From contig NZ_BMXB01000013.1 in NCBI RefSeq assembly GCF_014651535.1, positions 32,091 to 96,090 of the forward strand: 64,000 bases of DNA, written 5' to 3'. Of this stretch, positions 33,788-41,901 are shown one piece after another. The notes beneath the pieces were generated by a model, which did not search any database, was not told where the DNA came from, and worked only from the letters and a program-made list of their open reading frames with translations. This stretch comes from Salinimicrobium marinum. GTDB lineage: Bacteria; Bacteroidota; Bacteroidia; Flavobacteriales; Flavobacteriaceae. How positions within the stretch are numbered: position 1 is the stretch's first letter; every line of letters starts with the position of its first letter. The position numbers and the translations under genes are program-made.

Positions 33788-33806
33788 CAAAGGTATAAGT
33801 TATACC
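33788..33806 (-). promoter_or_regulatory. Promoter -7 element overlapped by 15-bp palindrome
   Basis: On the minus strand TACCTTTG (33795-33788) matches TAnnTTTG. GGTATAA-G-TTATACC (33792-33806) is a perfect palindrome overlapping that element, a typical repressor operator position. The leader to the ATG at 33775 is about 9 bases. No TPP riboswitch is present here, so control would be by a protein. Confidence 0.6.
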
Positions 33807-33870
33807 GAAAAAACACTTATAAAAAAGCACTTTATGGTAGCACGTAAAAGATGTTACCTCCACAAAGGAT

Positions 33871-33909
33871 AAAGAAAAAGGCCATCTAAAATATTTTTCA
33901 GATGACCTT
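33871..33909 (-). terminator. Terminator after secreted paralog 2
   Basis: A 10-bp stem with one G-U pair (33878-33887 and 33900-33909) is followed by T-rich sequence on the minus strand. It ends the transcript of the gene at 34063-34395. Confidence 0.75.
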
Positions 33910-33970
33910 CTTCAAAAACTAACCATATATATGGAAAGGATTAAAACCTATTTTCCGGTGCCTGGCATTC

Positions 33971-34017
33971 ATAGCACATGTTCTGCCCGGCATCCGCCAC
34001 CAAGAGTTAGCTTCTCT
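33971..34017 (-). other. Conserved 3' UTR block, copy 2
   Basis: This block, downstream of the secreted paralog at 34063-34395, is related to 29819-29865 and shares an identical TAGCACATGTTCTG core with further matches on its right side. It lies between stop codon and terminator. In one minus-strand frame it reads LGGGCRAEHVL-stop, compared with PGDDCPTEHVL in copy 1. Confidence 0.55.
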
Positions 34018-34062
34018 TTTAACAGTGGATTTAGTAGATTGATTGGTTGGTTAAAAATTAAT

Positions 34063-34395
34063 CTACTTGGAATCTTTCTCTTTATCTATCCAGTTACCCT
34101 GGGCATCTGCATAAAGCTCTTTGGATTCTCCTTCGGCAGTGGTCACTACCAGCTTGAACTTGGTTTCCCCATCTTTTTCTTTACTATAGGCTTCAGATAT
34201 TGTAGCTCCCTGAAAATCTCTTTCTACAGATTGACTCACTTCACCAGGTAATTCCTGAACATCGATTTGTTTAAAATCTTCCTTTTCCTGTACCTGCGCT
34301 GTTGCAGTTGCAGTTGCAGTTTCCTGGGCAGTTACAGTTCCTACAGAGAAGAACATAGCACCTGCGATTACAGCTGTTACATAAAATCTTTTCAT
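34063..34395 (-). CDS. Small secreted protein, paralog 2 (unknown)
   Basis: This 110-residue protein has a signal peptide (MKRFYVTAVIAGAMFF, cleavage after TVTAQ at about 24), an Ala-Thr spacer (ETATATATAQ), and the same C-terminal domain as the gene at 29888-30229: LPGEVSQSVERDFQGATISEA and FKLVVTTAEGESKELYADAQG. It is probably a periplasmic or surface protein of PepSY-like type. Between the two copies lies the five-gene unit with arfB, so the pair arose by duplication with that unit between them or has kept an older arrangement. Function unknown. Confidence 0.8.
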   Translation of the reverse strand: MKRFYVTAVIAGAMFFSVGTVTAQETATATATAQVQEKEDFKQIDVQELPGEVSQSVERDFQGATISEAYSKEKDGETKFKLVVTTAEGESKELYADAQGNWIDKEKDSK

Positions 34396-34620
34396 GGATT
34401 TAAGTTTTTAGTTATTTGTTGTTATGTAGTAGCTATAGAAACTATTATTCCAAATTTCGGGCTTTAGCATATCGTGTCTGAAATACAGGGTATTAAGGAG
34501 TATGCCATACTTTTGAATTGTGTAATGCGAAGAAATTTCCCCATTTTTCTGTGGAAATAGGCAACAACTTTTACATTTTAACCACTTGTAAAGCGAGAGA
34601 AATCTTTTCGGAAATTAATT

Positions 34621-35358
34621 TTAAGCCTCTTTTGAAATTTTTAAAAGAGGCAACTCTTCCCACGAACCTTCTTCAAAAGCTGTACCTACCACCACAACAT
34701 CTGCTCCGGCAGAATATATTTCCTGCAACTGCTCCTGGCTGCGAATACCACCTCCTACAATAAGAGGAATGGAAACAGCCCTTTTTACTTCGGAAATGAT
34801 TTTGTTGCTAACAGGAAAGATTGCACCGCTTCCGGCTTCCAGATAGATCATTCTTTTTCCGGAGTATTCTCCAGCCAAAGCAGTTTCCACGATCACCTGG
34901 ACTTTCTCCTGGGAAAGTGGCTCTGTCTCACTTACTCTTTCCACAGCCGATTCTTTTCCGCCGTCAATTAAAATATACCCCACCGGAAGTATTTCCAGTG
35001 AACTTTTTTGTAAAATGGGAGCTGCTTTCACCTGCTGCCCTATTAAATATTCAGGATTTCTTCCAGAGATGAGGGAAAGAAAAAGAATACCATCTGCCGC
35101 ATCAGCTATCTGCGTAAAATCTCCGGGAAACAGTATCACTGGAACATCTGTGTTTCTTTTAATAACTTCCACACAAGTTTTTGTTCTTTCTGCCTCGACT
35201 GTACTTCCGCCGACTAACAGAAAAGAGGTTTGCTTAGGCAGTTTCTGAAGAAATGTAGCCACTTCAGCTTCATCAAATTTATCGGGATCAATAAGAACAG
35301 AAAGCAGTTTTTCTTCCGAAGTAACAGCATTCAGTATTAAATTTAGAAATGATGCCAT
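34621..35358 (-). CDS. Geranylgeranylglyceryl phosphate synthase family protein
   Basis: This 245-residue TIM-barrel protein joins a polyprenyl diphosphate to glycerol-1-phosphate. Seen are LLSVLIDPDKFDE near residue 19, FLLVGGSTVEA near residue 46, ILFPGDFTQI near residue 75, IYLEAGSGA near residue 170 and the phosphate-binding IVGGGIRSQEQL near residue 198. Bacteroidota enzymes of this type have been shown to make archaeal-type GGGP, whereas the Firmicutes PcrB uses heptaprenyl chains. Its role in flavobacteria is unclear. The phosphopantetheinyl transferase gene ends four bases upstream, so they form an operon. Confidence 0.92.
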   Translation of the reverse strand: MASFLNLILNAVTSEEKLLSVLIDPDKFDEAEVATFLQKLPKQTSFLLVGGSTVEAERTKTCVEVIKRNTDVPVILFPGDFTQIADAADGILFLSLISGRNPEYLIGQQVKAAPILQKSSLEILPVGYILIDGGKESAVERVSETEPLSQEKVQVIVETALAGEYSGKRMIYLEAGSGAIFPVSNKIISEVKRAVSIPLIVGGGIRSQEQLQEIYSAGADVVVVGTAFEEGSWEELPLLKISKEA

Positions 35359-35361
35359 GAA

Positions 35362-36003
35362 TCAGGCAGGATTTAATTCGGGTAGTGCATACACGCAGGT
35401 AAATTCTTCAAATTCGAGAAAATCCAGTACGTAATGAGTGGTTTCTCCTTTAAAGAACACCTTCCCGGTGGTTTTAAAACTATCAAAATCAAAATCGTTG
35501 ATATTGATGTTCTGTAAAAAACTCACCCCCGGTTCTGCATAAAGTTTGTAAATAGCTTCTTTTGCACCCCAAACAATGGTGAGTTTTCGAATAAGCGCGT
35601 CAAAATTCGCAATCGTTCTGTACTCCTGGATAGGAGTGAATTTATGAGCTATTCGAAGGATCTTATCCCGTTGCTTTTCTATGTCTATGCCCACTTCGGA
35701 ATCACTGAGAATAATTGCCGAAAAAATAAAGGAATGCGTGATGGAAATAAACTTTCCGTCCTTTAAATGAGGTTTACCATGGCCATCGTAAAAGAGATCA
35801 TGATCTGCATAACCTTCTTCTGCCAAAAGATGTCTCACACTAAGAAACCCGCGCCGGTGGATATCCGATTTCATGCCCTCCATTCTATCCTGACAATGAG
35901 ATGTTAAGCTAACGTTCTCCCTTAGTTTCTCGTACGGCTCTTCTATCTTCCAAATGAGGACTTTAGTATGATTATTTACTGTTATTGTTTTGTAAAGGGG
36001 CAT
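35362..36003 (-). CDS. 4'-phosphopantetheinyl transferase superfamily protein
   Basis: This 213-residue enzyme moves phosphopantetheine from coenzyme A to a carrier-protein serine. The Sfp-type motifs are present: VGIDIEKQRDKI near residue 108 with the metal-binding D and E, and IVWGAKEAIYKLY near residue 144. FISITHSFIFSAIIL near residue 84 carries the usual S-x-S/T-H element. It may serve a fatty-acid-like or polyene (flexirubin-type) synthase; no such genes are in the window. It forms an operon with the GGGP synthase gene and is divergent from ahcY. Confidence 0.88.
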   Translation of the reverse strand: MPLYKTITVNNHTKVLIWKIEEPYEKLRENVSLTSHCQDRMEGMKSDIHRRGFLSVRHLLAEEGYADHDLFYDGHGKPHLKDGKFISITHSFIFSAIILSDSEVGIDIEKQRDKILRIAHKFTPIQEYRTIANFDALIRKLTIVWGAKEAIYKLYAEPGVSFLQNININDFDFDSFKTTGKVFFKGETTHYVLDFLEFEEFTCVYALPELNPA

Positions 36004-36024
36004 AAAAAAGTGTTAGATATTCTT

Positions 36025-36032
36025 TACTTTTG
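36025..36032 (+). promoter_or_regulatory. Promoter -7 element of ahcY
   Basis: TACTTTTG matches TAnnTTTG, 35 bases before the ahcY ATG. No TTG -33 box at the usual spacing was found. Confidence 0.45.
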
Positions 36033-36066
36033 TGGTTCGCAAATTTGCTAAATCAAATATAATAAT

Positions 36067-37383
36067 ATGTCAACGAAAACAGTACCTTATACTGCCTATA
36101 AAGTAAAAGATATTTCCCTTGCTGACTGGGGGAGAAAAGAAATAGAACTTGCCGAAGCAGAAATGCCGGGACTTATGTCTCTTCGGGAAGAATATAAAGA
36201 CGAACAACCTCTTAAAGGTGCCCGTATCGCAGGTTGCCTTCACATGACCATACAAACTGCTGTTCTTATTGAAACTTTGATTTCCCTGGGAGCCGAAGTT
36301 ACCTGGAGTTCATGTAATATTTTCTCTACTCAGGACCAGGCTGCCGCTGCAATTGCTGCCGCAGGAATCCCTGTGTATGCCTGGAAAGGTATGAACGAAG
36401 AGGAATTTAACTGGTGCATCGAGCAGACACTTTTCTTCGGAGAAGACCGCAAGCCATTAAACATGATTCTTGATGATGGCGGTGACCTTACCAATATGGT
36501 TCTTGATAAATATCCTGAACTAGCTGAAGGAATTAAAGGTCTTTCTGAAGAAACCACAACCGGAGTTCATCGTTTATACGAGCGTATGAAAAATGGAACT
36601 CTTCCTATGCCTGCTATCAACGTAAACGATTCTGTTACCAAATCTAAATTTGACAACAAATATGGATGTCGCGAAAGTGCTGTGGATGCTATTCGCCGTG
36701 CTACAGATGTGATGCTAGCAGGAAAAAGAGTGGTTGTTTGTGGATATGGCGATGTTGGAAAAGGTACTGCCCAGTCTTTTAAAGGAGCCGGCTCTATTGT
36801 GACTGTAACCGAGATTGATCCAATCTGCGCATTACAAGCCGCCATGGATGGGTTCGAAGTTAAGAAGCTTGAAACTGTTCTTCCAAAAGCAGATATCGTA
36901 ATCACCACCACAGGAAATAAGGATATTGTACGTGGCGAACATTTCAAAGCCATGAAAGATAAAACGATTGTTGCAAACATTGGTCACTTCGATAATGAGA
37001 TCCAGGTAGCCTGGCTGAACGAAAACTATGGCAACACCAAAGATGAGATCAAGCCTCAGGTTGACAAATACACCATCGACGGAAAAGACATTATTCTTTT
37101 AGCTGAAGGCCGATTGGTAAATCTTGGTTGTGCTACAGGACATCCAAGTTTTGTGATGAGTAACTCCTTCACAAACCAGACTTTGGCACAGATCGAGCTT
37201 TGGAAGAATACAGACCAGTACGAAAATAAAGTTTACATGCTGCCTAAGCATCTTGATGAAAAAGTAGCTGCCCTTCACCTGGAGAAAATCGGAGTGGAGT
37301 TGACAGAATTGAGTCAGGAACAAGCTGAATATATTGGGGTGACGGTTGAAGGTCCGTTTAAACCTGAATATTACAGATACTAG
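36067..37383 (+). CDS. ahcY: Adenosylhomocysteinase
   Basis: AhcY hydrolyses S-adenosylhomocysteine to adenosine and homocysteine, which keeps methylation reactions running. At 438 residues it has [13 protein letters not shown] near residue 58, [16 protein letters not shown] near residue 82, the NAD-binding [14 protein letters not shown] near residue 224, and the C-terminal KPEYYRY that reaches into the neighbouring subunit of the tetramer. The sequence is highly conserved. It is a single-gene unit with its own promoter element and a strong terminator. Confidence 0.98.
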   Translation: MSTKTVPYTAYKVKDISLADWGRKEIELAEAEMPGLMSLREEYKDEQPLKGARIAGCLHMTIQTAVLIETLISLGAEVTWSSCNIFSTQDQAAAAIAAAGIPVYAWKGMNEEEFNWCIEQTLFFGEDRKPLNMILDDGGDLTNMVLDKYPELAEGIKGLSEETTTGVHRLYERMKNGTLPMPAINVNDSVTKSKFDNKYGCRESAVDAIRRATDVMLAGKRVVVCGYGDVGKGTAQSFKGAGSIVTVTEIDPICALQAAMDGFEVKKLETVLPKADIVITTTGNKDIVRGEHFKAMKDKTIVANIGHFDNEIQVAWLNENYGNTKDEIKPQVDKYTIDGKDIILLAEGRLVNLGCATGHPSFVMSNSFTNQTLAQIELWKNTDQYENKVYMLPKHLDEKVAALHLEKIGVELTELSQEQAEYIGVTVEGPFKPEYYRY

Positions 37384-37406
37384 TAGACTTTATACTGTAG
37401 AAAAAC

Positions 37407-37445
37407 AAAAAATCCTCTTTGGTTATTGATCAAAGAGGATTTTTT
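37407..37445 (+). terminator. Terminator after ahcY
   Basis: A 15-bp perfect inverted repeat (37407-37421 and 37431-37445) with a 9-base loop has A-rich and T-rich outer arms. It could also act on the convergent DUF2007 gene. Confidence 0.92.
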
Positions 37446-37489
37446 ATAATCCATTTCTAAAAAATCATGAAAAATTAATTCCACAATAT

Positions 37490-37708
37490 TTATGAAAACC
37501 CACGTTCTTTCAGGATCGCAATCGCCTGCTCCCGTTGTGACTTTGGAACCATTACCCGCATTCCCGCCATTCCCAACCCAGCCATCCCGGCGGCACTTTG
37601 TGTGGCCTCATCAGGTAATTGATATTTAATATCATTCTCCTCCAGTAAATTTCTGATTATTTCAATTTCAAATGAATGAACGGTGTGGTAAATCGATACG
37701 AATTCCAT
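37490..37708 (-). CDS. DUF2007 small protein
   Basis: This 72-residue protein belongs to the DUF2007 (putative signal-transducing) family: MEFVSIYHTVHSFEIEIIRN, LLEENDIKY and VMVPKSQREQAIAILKERGF, a beta-alpha-beta fold like a PII/ACT-type small domain. An in-frame ATG at 37717 would add three residues; I choose 37708 because the strand begins there. It is one of three DUF2007-type genes in the window (also 38648-38962 and 56450-56863). Function unknown. Confidence 0.82.
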   Translation of the reverse strand: MEFVSIYHTVHSFEIEIIRNLLEENDIKYQLPDEATQSAAGMAGLGMAGMRVMVPKSQREQAIAILKERGFS

Positions 37709-37895
37709 AGTAAACATTTATAGGAAAGACAATAGATTACAAAAAACAGAAATTAGCTGCGTTTAAATAATTAATTTCCGAATCTAAATCATTAGGGTTT
37801 TAATTGCTGTAGCTTTCATTACGGAGCATTACACCAACTACTGGTTTACAGATTGACTTTTTAACATCATCCAAAAATACAACGCTGTACAAATC

Positions 37896-37929
37896 AAAAA
37901 AGCCTCCAAAGATTAACTTTAAAGGCTTT
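37896..37929 (-). terminator. Terminator after DUF3332 gene
   Basis: An interrupted inverted repeat with outer arms AAAGCCT/AGGCTTT and inner arms AAAG/CTTT lies 22 bases past the stop codon, with a T run on the minus strand. Confidence 0.7.
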
Positions 37930-37950
37930 AAATACGCTGAATGAAATCAA

Positions 37951-38529
37951 TTATTTTGCGCTGGCCAGCAGACAATTTTCATAAGAAGCAACTTTACTGT
38001 TCAAAAGAGCCAATCCTTCTTGTCTGGTAGCATTTTGATCAATTTTCACTTCTTCACCATCTGGCAAATAAACAATATAAAATCCTTCTTCATAAGAAGA
38101 TAATTTTATTTTCTCTCCATCCTTCATTGCATTCCATGACTTATCTGAAGCTTCATAGATTAGTGTAAGTTCATTTCCTTCACGTTCTCCGGTAAGCACC
38201 CTGATATTGATCTGATTTTTAGTAGCAATCATTTCATATTTCACTCCGTCTTTTTCAATGATCTGAGATTCAATATCTCCATCATTCATCGCAATAGGAT
38301 TTGATCCCGACCAGAATTCCACAAGGTTGAAGATGATCACATCACCGGCATAAAACAAAGGATAAACAGGAATAATATTTAAGCCCCAAAAAATAGCATT
38401 ATTTACAAATTTATTATCGGCTACACTTTCATTCCAGTCTCTAAGTCCGTTCCAGGCACTAAAGGAGCCAAGGCAACTGGTGCTTAAAAATGCCAGAGAC
38501 AAAACGGCACACATAATTAGTTTTCTCAT
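37951..38529 (-). CDS. DUF3332 family lipoprotein
   Basis: This 192-residue protein matches DUF3332: a lipoprotein signal peptide with LAFLSTSCLGSF (C near 19), then WNGLRDWNESVADNKFVNN, a hydrophobic span NIIPVYPLFYAGDVIIFNLVE, and a C-terminal beta domain. I start at the ATG at 38529: the reading frame stays open for another 58 codons upstream, but the lipobox fixes the true N-terminus. The family is known from Bacteroidota with no assigned function. Confidence 0.85.
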   Translation of the reverse strand: MRKLIMCAVLSLAFLSTSCLGSFSAWNGLRDWNESVADNKFVNNAIFWGLNIIPVYPLFYAGDVIIFNLVEFWSGSNPIAMNDGDIESQIIEKDGVKYEMIATKNQINIRVLTGEREGNELTLIYEASDKSWNAMKDGEKIKLSSYEEGFYIVYLPDGEEVKIDQNATRQEGLALLNSKVASYENCLLASAK

Positions 38530-38647
38530 AATTTTTCGGTTAAAGGTTATTTTACGGATGTGAAATGAAATTATATAAATTAAATCCAACAATAAAACAT
38601 TTAACAAAAAATAAACTCTGTAGGAATTAGATATTACAAGTATATGT

Positions 38648-38962
38648 TTAGAATAAACACCAGTTAATAAGGCCAGAGATAATAATGATAAGCAAGAGTG
38701 CAAGGAATAAATACCAAAAAAATCGGTAATTTAAAGCCGAGTTGGCTTCTGGTTCAGGAGTACCATAAAAGCCATTTTTTTTTAAAATATTTTTCGCTCG
38801 TAAAACCTGATCTTCTATCACCTGCACCCTTACTCCAACAGGAATTGCCGTATTGGTAGCTTCATCAAGAATCCTGAATTTTATTTGATTCTCTTCAAAC
38901 AAGTGCCGTATAATGGCAATCTGATTCTGTCTTGGTGTGTCAAAAATGGTAATATATTTCAT
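38648..38962 (-). CDS. DUF2007-type protein with C-terminal membrane helix
   Basis: This 104-residue protein has an N-terminal DUF2007-like domain (ITIFDTPRQNQIAIIRHLFE, then ILDEATNTAIPVGVRVQVIED) and one C-terminal helix (about 82-102, FFWYLFLALLLIIIISG). So it would be a tail-anchored inner-membrane version of the small soluble protein at 37490-37708. It follows rplU-rpmA on the same strand beyond a terminator. Function unknown. Confidence 0.78.
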   Translation of the reverse strand: MKYITIFDTPRQNQIAIIRHLFEENQIKFRILDEATNTAIPVGVRVQVIEDQVLRAKNILKKNGFYGTPEPEANSALNYRFFWYLFLALLLIIIISGLINWCLF

Positions 38963-38991
38963 ATCCGTAGATTGAAATATTAAAATACAAA

Positions 38992-39020
38992 AAAACCCTT
39001 TCTGAATGAGAAAGGGTTTT
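38992..39020 (-). terminator. Terminator after rpmA
   Basis: A 12-bp perfect stem, AAAACCCTTTCT/AGAAAGGGTTTT (38992-39003 and 39009-39020), with a 5-base loop is flanked by A and T runs. Confidence 0.9.
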
Positions 39021-39043
39021 AGAATCTTAAAAAGAAATTCTTA

Positions 39044-39304
39044 TTAAGCCTGGAAAGGCTCTATAGAAACGTAAGACTTGTTGTCTTTCTTTTTAGTAAA
39101 TTTCACAAGACCGTCTACTTTGGCGTGTAAAGTATGGTCTTTTCCTGCGTACACATTCTCACCCGGATTGTGCGCAGTACCTCTTTGTCGTACGATAATG
39201 TTCCCGGCTATGGCTGCTTGCCCACCAAAAATCTTCACACCTAAGCGTTTTGATTCTGACTCTCTACCGTTCTTGGAACTACCAACTCCTTTTTTATGTG
39301 CCAT
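39044..39304 (-). CDS. rpmA: 50S ribosomal protein L27
   Basis: L27 reaches into the peptidyl transferase centre. The 86-residue protein starts [20 protein letters not shown], with the exposed N-terminal tail directly functional and no Firmicutes-type propeptide, and has [25 protein letters not shown]. It lies 28 bases downstream of rplU in the usual L21-L27 pair and ends before a strong terminator. Confidence 0.98.
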   Translation of the reverse strand: MAHKKGVGSSKNGRESESKRLGVKIFGGQAAIAGNIIVRQRGTAHNPGENVYAGKDHTLHAKVDGLVKFTKKKDNKSYVSIEPFQA

Positions 39305-39332
39305 TTTATTTAGTTTTTAAATTAATGGTAAA

Positions 39333-39821
39333 TTATTCGCTTAAAGCAGTAATTAATTCTGCTTTCTTCATAGAAGAATATCCTTCAATCCCTTTATCTT
39401 TAGCCATTTCCCTCAATTCCACAACAGTGTTATTGTTCAAATCACTTGAAGATTCTTCAGATTTTGCTGAATTATCAGATTCCTTTTTAGCTGCAGCAGG
39501 TTTCCCTCCTTTTGCTGAAATACTTTCGATTACAATTTCTGTTAAGGACTGGCGGTGACCATTCTTAACTCTGTAACCTTTACGTCTTTTCTTTTTGAAA
39601 ACAATCACTTTGTCTCCTTTTAAGTGCCTGGTGATTTTAGCTCCTACCGAAGCACCTTCTATAGCTGGGGCGCCTAAAGTAACATTGTCACCATCACCTG
39701 TAAGAAGAATCTTGTCGAAAGAAACACTGTCTCCTTCTTCTCCCTGTAGGCGGTTTACAAATACTTTCTGGTCTTTTGCAACTTTAAATTGCTGCCCTGC
39801 TATCTCTACAATTGCGTACAT
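39333..39821 (-). CDS. rplU: 50S ribosomal protein L21 with C-terminal Rho_N/SAP-like extension
   Basis: Residues 1-103 are L21, which binds 23S rRNA near L20: MYAIVEIAGQQFKV, GDKVIVFKKKRRKGYRVKNGH and SLTEIVIESISA. Ordinary L21 ends there. This protein runs to 162 residues through a Lys/Ser-rich linker into a small domain, LREMAKDKGIEGYSSMKKAELITAL, which has the L-x-x-x-x-K-x-x-x-G pattern of Rho N-terminal or SAP helix-extended-helix domains that bind nucleic acid. I recall such extensions in other Flavobacteriia. It is co-transcribed with rpmA. Confidence 0.95.
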   Translation of the reverse strand: MYAIVEIAGQQFKVAKDQKVFVNRLQGEEGDSVSFDKILLTGDGDNVTLGAPAIEGASVGAKITRHLKGDKVIVFKKKRRKGYRVKNGHRQSLTEIVIESISAKGGKPAAAKKESDNSAKSEESSSDLNNNTVVELREMAKDKGIEGYSSMKKAELITALSE

Positions 39822-39916
39822 AGCGTATTTTATTAAAAGTTTATTTTATACAACCTGTTTTTTCAGGCGGGTGCAAATATACTTCTAATTAATTAATTTG
39901 CAAAGGCATTATAAAT

Positions 39917-40378
39917 TTAATACGTATGCTTTTTACCTTCCGTAGTATTTCTGGTATTTTTAAGCAATTGGTTCCAGGCAAAGGTAATTACTACGGTACT
40001 TGCAAAACCCATTAACGCAACAGTAAAAATCACCATTCCAATACTTACAAACCAATCTGTTTCCCACATAGTGATCAACTCCTCGAGGAAATCTGGATCC
40101 AGTTCGGAATATACTGCAAAGAACGCAGTAAATAGCATGGTAGCGATAAATCCGGTAGTCAGCCCCACCATAAAACCTTTTTGAAATCGATACTTCACAC
40201 CTTTATTTTCTTTATAGCGCGTTATTGCGAAATAAAGACCTGCTCCTAATATTACCATATTAAAGATACTATAAGCAGGATTAATGTGTAGACCAAACAG
40301 GGATAACAACAAAAAATATGCTATTAGCCCAATGGCTATAAGTAACCCATAAGTTACGGGATAAGAAAGTTTCTTCAT
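39917..40378 (-). CDS. DUF4199 family membrane protein
   Basis: This 153-residue protein has four predicted helices (about 6-28, 36-54, 68-90 and 112-138) and fits DUF4199: the GLHINPAYSIFNMVILGAG and KGVKYRFQKGFMVGLTTGFIA segments are characteristic. I start it at the ATG at 40378 (MKKLSYPVTYGLL); an in-frame ATG at 40411 would add an unusual polar lead. The family is found in Bacteroidota and its function is unknown. It is divergent from the M16 peptidase pair. Confidence 0.8.
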   Translation of the reverse strand: MKKLSYPVTYGLLIAIGLIAYFLLLSLFGLHINPAYSIFNMVILGAGLYFAITRYKENKGVKYRFQKGFMVGLTTGFIATMLFTAFFAVYSELDPDFLEELITMWETDWFVSIGMVIFTVALMGFASTVVITFAWNQLLKNTRNTTEGKKHTY

Positions 40379-40563
40379 AAGGTTGGTATTTTTATGTGTA
40401 TAAATTTCCAAAAATTATAAGGATTTTACCCTTAAGACCTTGTTAATTTAGGTTTTTTAGCCAATATTGGCAAAAATCACTCATCTTAGAATTTTATAAC
40501 TTATTTTGTAACAATAAAATGCATTCTTACACTAATTCTTTAACTAAATAAACAGTCTAAAAA

Positions 40564-41883
40564 ATGATTAACAAAATTAAATTAACGGCTTGTGCAGCCT
40601 TCCTCTCTTTTACAGGAATTGCACAGGAGGTTGAATTTACAGAGTACCAGTTGGATAACGGATTAAATGTTATTCTTCATCAGGACAATTCAGCCCCAGT
40701 TGTAACAACATCGGTAATGTACCACGTAGGTGCGAAAAATGAGAATCCGGAAAGAACTGGTTTCGCCCACTTTTTTGAACATCTTCTTTTTGAAGGAACA
40801 GAAAATATAGGTAAAGGAGAATGGTTCAAGATCGTCTCTTCCAATGGAGGAAGCAATAATGCCAACACTACAGATGACCGTACTTATTATTATGAAATCT
40901 TCCCATCCAATAATCTCGAACTGGGACTCTGGATGGAATCGGAAAGAATGATGCACCCAATCATAGACCAAAAAGGTGTTGACACCCAAAATGAGGTTGT
41001 GAAAGAGGAAAAAAGAATGAGGGTTGACAATGCACCTTACGGACAGATCTTTGCTGAAGTAAAGAAAAGGCTTTACGAAAATCATCCTTACCGTTGGACA
41101 ACCATTGGTTCTATGGACCACCTGGATGCTGCCACCCTGGAAGAATTTCGTGAATTCAATGATAAATTCTATGTTCCCAACAACGCAACTCTGGTAGTAG
41201 CCGGTGACATTGAGATAGAAAAGACAAAAAAAATGATCCAGGATTACTTTGGTCCTATAGAAAAAGGTGCTCCGATTGAACAAATAAATATTGAAGAGGA
41301 ACCAATTACTCAACAACTGGAAGGCACTTACCATGATCCAAACATCCAGATTCCCGCGGTAGTTCTTGCATACAGAACTCCATCTATGAAGGAACGGGAT
41401 GCTTATGTTCTTGACATGATCTCTTCTGTTCTTTCTGACGGAAAATCTTCCAGACTTTACAATAAACTGGTTGACGACCAAAAGCAGGCATTAGAAATTG
41501 GAGCTTTCAATATCGCACAGGAGGATTACGGCCAGTATGTGGTTTTCGGTCTTCCGTTGGGAGAAACTTCGCTTGACACTTTAACTTCTGAAATTGATGA
41601 GGAAATAGTAAGGCTTCAGAATGAAATGATCAGTGAGCGGGAGTATGAAAAGCTTCAGAATAAATTTGAAAACAGGTTTGTAAATTCAAACAGCAGCATC
41701 GCGGGAATTGCAAGTTCTTTAGCAACTTACCAGATGCTCTATGGAAATACAGATCTTATTAATGAAGAAATTGACATCTACCGGTCTATTACACGTGAAG
41801 AAATTCAGGAAGTAGCCAAAAAATATCTAAACCCTAACCAGCGTCTAGTACTGGATTACCTCCCTCAAACCGACTCTGAATAA
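40564..41883 (+). CDS. M16 zinc peptidase, active subunit
   Basis: This 439-residue protein has a signal peptide (cleavage after FTGIAQ, about 20) and the inverted zinc motif HFFEH in FAHFFEHLLFEGTEN near residue 70, with the downstream glutamate in QNEVVKEEKRMR near residue 145. The C-terminal half, with LSDGKSSRLYNKLV near residue 292, is the second M16 domain. It should degrade peptides in the periplasm. It directly precedes a second M16 protein that lacks the motif, the layout of active/inactive heterodimers. Confidence 0.93.
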   Translation: MINKIKLTACAAFLSFTGIAQEVEFTEYQLDNGLNVILHQDNSAPVVTTSVMYHVGAKNENPERTGFAHFFEHLLFEGTENIGKGEWFKIVSSNGGSNNANTTDDRTYYYEIFPSNNLELGLWMESERMMHPIIDQKGVDTQNEVVKEEKRMRVDNAPYGQIFAEVKKRLYENHPYRWTTIGSMDHLDAATLEEFREFNDKFYVPNNATLVVAGDIEIEKTKKMIQDYFGPIEKGAPIEQINIEEEPITQQLEGTYHDPNIQIPAVVLAYRTPSMKERDAYVLDMISSVLSDGKSSRLYNKLVDDQKQALEIGAFNIAQEDYGQYVVFGLPLGETSLDTLTSEIDEEIVRLQNEMISEREYEKLQNKFENRFVNSNSSIAGIASSLATYQMLYGNTDLINEEIDIYRSITREEIQEVAKKYLNPNQRLVLDYLPQTDSE

Positions 41884-41901
41884 AATTTAAAAGCAAAAAC
41901 A

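Noticed and set aside
40690..41481. Antisense frame (263 codons) opposite the M16 peptidase
   Set aside because: It lies entirely inside a gene with an intact zinc motif and shows no recognisable domain.
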